A stretch of 64,000 bases of DNA from Micromonospora aurantiaca ATCC 27029 (lineage in GTDB: Bacteria > Actinomycetota > Actinomycetes > Mycobacteriales > Micromonosporaceae): NCBI RefSeq assembly GCF_000145235.1, contig NC_014391.1, positions 3,108,001 through 3,172,000 on the forward strand, written 5' to 3'. The notes below the pieces were generated by a model. The model was not told the origin of the DNA, ran no database searches, and worked only from the letters and a program-made list of their open reading frames with translations. The position numbers and the translations under genes were made by a program. Shown one piece after another: positions 58,169-64,000 of this stretch (the first letter of the stretch is position 1; every line of letters starts with the position of its first letter).

Positions 58169-58473
58169 GCAGGCTCCCCGCGATCCGGGTCGAGCTGCGG
58201 CACCGAGGCCGTCGCGGCGAAAGATTCCACGGCCTGGAAGTATTTTCACCGTAAAATAATTTGTCGGTTGTCACGTACGCTGAAAAACGTCTACGCGCTA
58301 GAGGGATGATCGGACGAATTCCTCCGTCCGAGGTTCCAAGGTGCCGTCCCCTCTTCGGCTCAAGCCTCATCGCCGCTCTTCCGGCGCACGGATCGAGCCA
58401 TATTCTGCTTCCAATGTGAAGTCCTGGGGGGGATCAATGATCACATTCGTCGATTGCTGCCTGCCTGCCCTCT
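58169..58473. promoter_or_regulatory. A/T-rich control region upstream of the biosynthetic genes
   Basis: A 305-base stretch, unusually A/T-rich for this DNA, without a gene. It holds two perfect inverted repeats: TATTTT-CACCGT-AAAATA (58241-58258) and TCGGACG-AATTCCTC-CGTCCGA (58310-58331). Both are possible binding sites for cluster regulators. Candidate promoter words lie near 58385-58415. Confidence 0.5.
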
Positions 58474-61955
<3,482 letters not shown>

Positions 61956-61959
<4 letters not shown>

Positions 61960-64000
61960 ACTGGTTCGTCTCCGCCGGAAGCCGACCCGAGGCGCCGGTG
62001 CGGTTGTTCTGCCTGCCCTACGCCGGAGCGGGCGCCAGCGCGTTCCGGCGCTGGGCGGCCGAGTTCGGTCCGAGCGTCGACGTGGTGCCGGTGCAACTGC
62101 CCGGCCGGGAGAACCGGATCACCGAGGACCCGCGCTTCAGCGTCGCCGAGGTGGCCGACGCCATCGCCTCCCGTGCCGACCGCCCGTACGCGATCTACGG
62201 CCACTCGATGGGCGGACGGCTCGGCTTCGACGTGGTCCGTGAGCTGCGCCGCACCGGCCGCCCGCTGCCGCTGCGGCTCTACGTCGGCGGCGCGCGCGCC
62301 CCGCACGTCGCCACGCCCGGCCCGTTCGACGGGCTGTCCCGGGCCGGCGACGACGAGCTGCTGCGCCGCCTCGGCGAGGGCGGCGGCCTGCCCGCCGAAC
62401 TGCTCGACCACCCCGAGCTGGTGGAACTGCTGCTGCCGCTGCTGCGCGCCGACTTCGGCCGGGTCGACGACTACCGCCACGTGCCGGGCGAGCCGCTGCC
62501 GGTGCCGATCGTCGTGTTCGCCGGTCGCACCGACCGGGCGGTCAGCCGGGAGCAGAGCGCCGCCTGGGCCGAGCACACCGCGGCCGGGTTCACCCTGCAC
62601 GAGCTGGACGGCGGGCACTTCTTCCTGCACGACCGGCTGACCGAGCTGGCCGCGCTGATCCGGGCCGACCTGACCGCCGCGCCCACCGACACCCGCCCCG
62701 GCACACCGGACGCGGGTCCGGACCCGGTGCGCGCCGCCGGTCGCGGGACCGCCGGCGCCGCGCACCGGGTTCCGCTCGGCGGCACCGGCTGGTCGGTGTG
62801 GCGCGACGCGATGCTGCGGACCACCGGTTTCCCGGCCGACGGGCTGGAGCTGTTCACCGCGCCCCGGGCCGCCGCGGCGGCCGACGAGCTGCTGGCCACC
62901 GGCGCCGGTGAGGACCGGTTCACCAAGGAGTTCGAGGAGGCGCTGCGCGCCGGCGCGCAGCGGTTCAGCGAGCTGGCCGCCGACCCGCTGCTGCGCGAGG
63001 CGGTCACCTGGCAGAACCGGGGAGCGCTGGTGGCGTTCGACGGGCTGGTGCGCGGCGGCGCCGACGCGGCCCGCAACGTGCGCCGCCGCGACCGGGAACG
63101 GGCGCTGCTGAAGTACTGGCAGCGCTACTGCGGCAAGAACGAGACTGTGGGCTTCTTCGGCCCCAGCTGCTGGGTCACTGTCGATCCCGCACAGCCGGAA
63201 GTTGCCCGAGTCAACCCCGGCGACAGCCTGACCCGGCGGCGCTGGGTGTGGTTCGAGTCGTGGGCGCTGTCCGCGTACGCCGAACGGATCGGCGCGGACC
63301 TGGCGGTGCGGCGGTGGTGGCCGCCGATGCTGCGGGCCCACCTGGCCGTCCGGGACCGCGACGTACTGCGGCCCGGCCGCCCGCCGCTGACACTGACCCC
63401 GGTCGAGGCCGCGCTGCTTCGCGCGGCCGACGGCCGGCGCGCCGCCGCCGACCTGGTCGCCGACCCGGCGATCGGGCTGCGCCGCCCGGAGGACGGCTAC
63501 GCGCTGCTCGACCGGCTCGTCGAACGGGAACTGATCACCTGGGACGCGGCCCTGCCGGTGAGCCCGGACGCCGAGCGGGTGCTGGCCGACCGCATCGACG
63601 CGATCGGCGACGACCCGGCCCGCGCCGCCGCCCGCGCCGGGTTCGACCGGCTGCGCGCCGCCCGCGACGACGTCGCCGCCGCGGCAGGCGACGCGGACCG
63701 GCTGCGGACCGCCCTGGACGCCCTGGACGCCACGTTCACCGAGCTGACCGGCGTGCCCGCGGTGCGCCGGGCCGGACAGATGTACGCCGGCCGCACGGTC
63801 TGCTACGAGGACAGCGCCCGGGACCTGGACGTGGTGTTCGGCGCGCCGCTGCTGGCCGAGCTGGCCGCCCCGCTGGACGTGCTGCTGCGCGCCGCCCGCT
63901 GGCTGGCCAACGCGCTCGCCCGCGCCTACCTGGACGTGCTGCGCGGCCTGTACGAGGAGCTGCGCGCCGAGTCCCGCGGCCCGGTGCCGCTGGCCGACCT
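61956..64000 (+). CDS. Type II thioesterase fused to LanB-type dehydratase, 3' truncated by window edge
   Basis: One uninterrupted frame of 681 codons from GTG 61956 to the window end, without a stop. Residues 1-238 are a type II thioesterase with LFCLPYAGAGASAF, the elbow GHSMGG (Ser84), Asp193 in GRTDRAVS and His221 in GGHFFLH. A Thr/Pro/Gly/Asp-rich linker (about 238-268) leads to a domain from residue 279 with WRDAMLRTTGFPADGLELF, ERALLKYWQRYCGKNETVGF then FGPS (Lys394), which matches the N-terminal glutamylation part of LanB-type lantibiotic dehydratases. The start overlaps the stop of the A-PCP-KS gene (GTGA). The thioesterase would release a mis-primed or finished chain; the LanB part might dehydrate or tRNA-dependently modify a Ser/Thr or add an amino acid. 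The C-terminal elimination domain is outside the window. Confidence 0.78.

Overview
The window is a high-GC actinobacterial chromosome segment, most likely Micromonosporaceae (Micromonospora-like). Signs are the strongly C/G-biased third codon positions, frequent GTG/TTG starts, GTGA/ATGA-coupled genes, many promoters of the leaderless type (TANNNT about 6 nt before the start codon), a mycothiol-type DinB-family enzyme, a type VII secretion EccB protein and PKS/NRPS genes. This placement is inference from style and gene content, not from a marker gene. No rRNA, tRNA, integrase, transposase or CRISPR array was seen.

Layout. (1) 1-1506: 3' part of an acyl-CoA dehydrogenase. (2) 1.5-5.9 kb: a block with clearly more A/T-rich codons than the rest, holding an unrecognised protein, a nucleotidyltransferase translationally coupled to a PPP-type metallophosphoesterase, and a convergent DUF4062-TPR protein; a candidate foreign, possibly defence-related island. 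(3) 6.0-9.8 kb: an XRE regulator coupled to an HD hydrolase, a divergent run of four tiny overlapping genes, a GIY-YIG protein and a small XRE protein. (4) 10-38 kb: a patchwork of single genes and short operons for small-molecule metabolism, detoxification and regulation (AEC transporter, peptidase E, SDR, TrmO, PhzF, VOC proteins, alpha/beta hydrolases, PadR and LysR units, methyltransferases, PP2C-like phosphatase, MFS exporter), with four gene remnants between intact genes. (5) 38-39.8 kb: an acyl-CoA synthetase behind a perfect inverted-repeat operator.

(6) 40.8-45.2 kb: a sulfide/persulfide handling regulon: TauE-type exporter, rhodanese, persulfide-dioxygenase-rhodanese fusion, a CsoR-family repressor with the two cysteines but not the copper-binding His (CstR-like), and a thioredoxin. 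Three near-identical ATACCCC..GGGGTAT operators sit in front of three of its transcription units. (7) 45.4-48.1 kb: a lone EccB, a methyltransferase and a PAP2-like protein. (8) 48.1-54.7 kb: a divergent carbohydrate locus, with binding protein and two ABC permeases on one side and an MDR dehydrogenase, a sugar isomerase/epimerase and a GH63-like glycoside hydrolase on the other, with an operator-like dyad between them. (9) 54.7-58.2 kb: CBS-BON protein, molybdopterin oxidoreductase, DUF2267 protein.

(10) 58.5-64 kb: the start of a biosynthetic cluster that runs off the right edge. It begins with a hybrid A-PCP-KS protein that lacks an acyltransferase yet keeps a post-AT linker, coupled by a GTGA overlap to one continuous frame encoding a type II thioesterase fused to the N-terminal part of a LanB-type (lantibiotic) dehydratase. 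This thioesterase-LanB fusion beside an AT-less NRPS/PKS module is the most unusual feature in the window.
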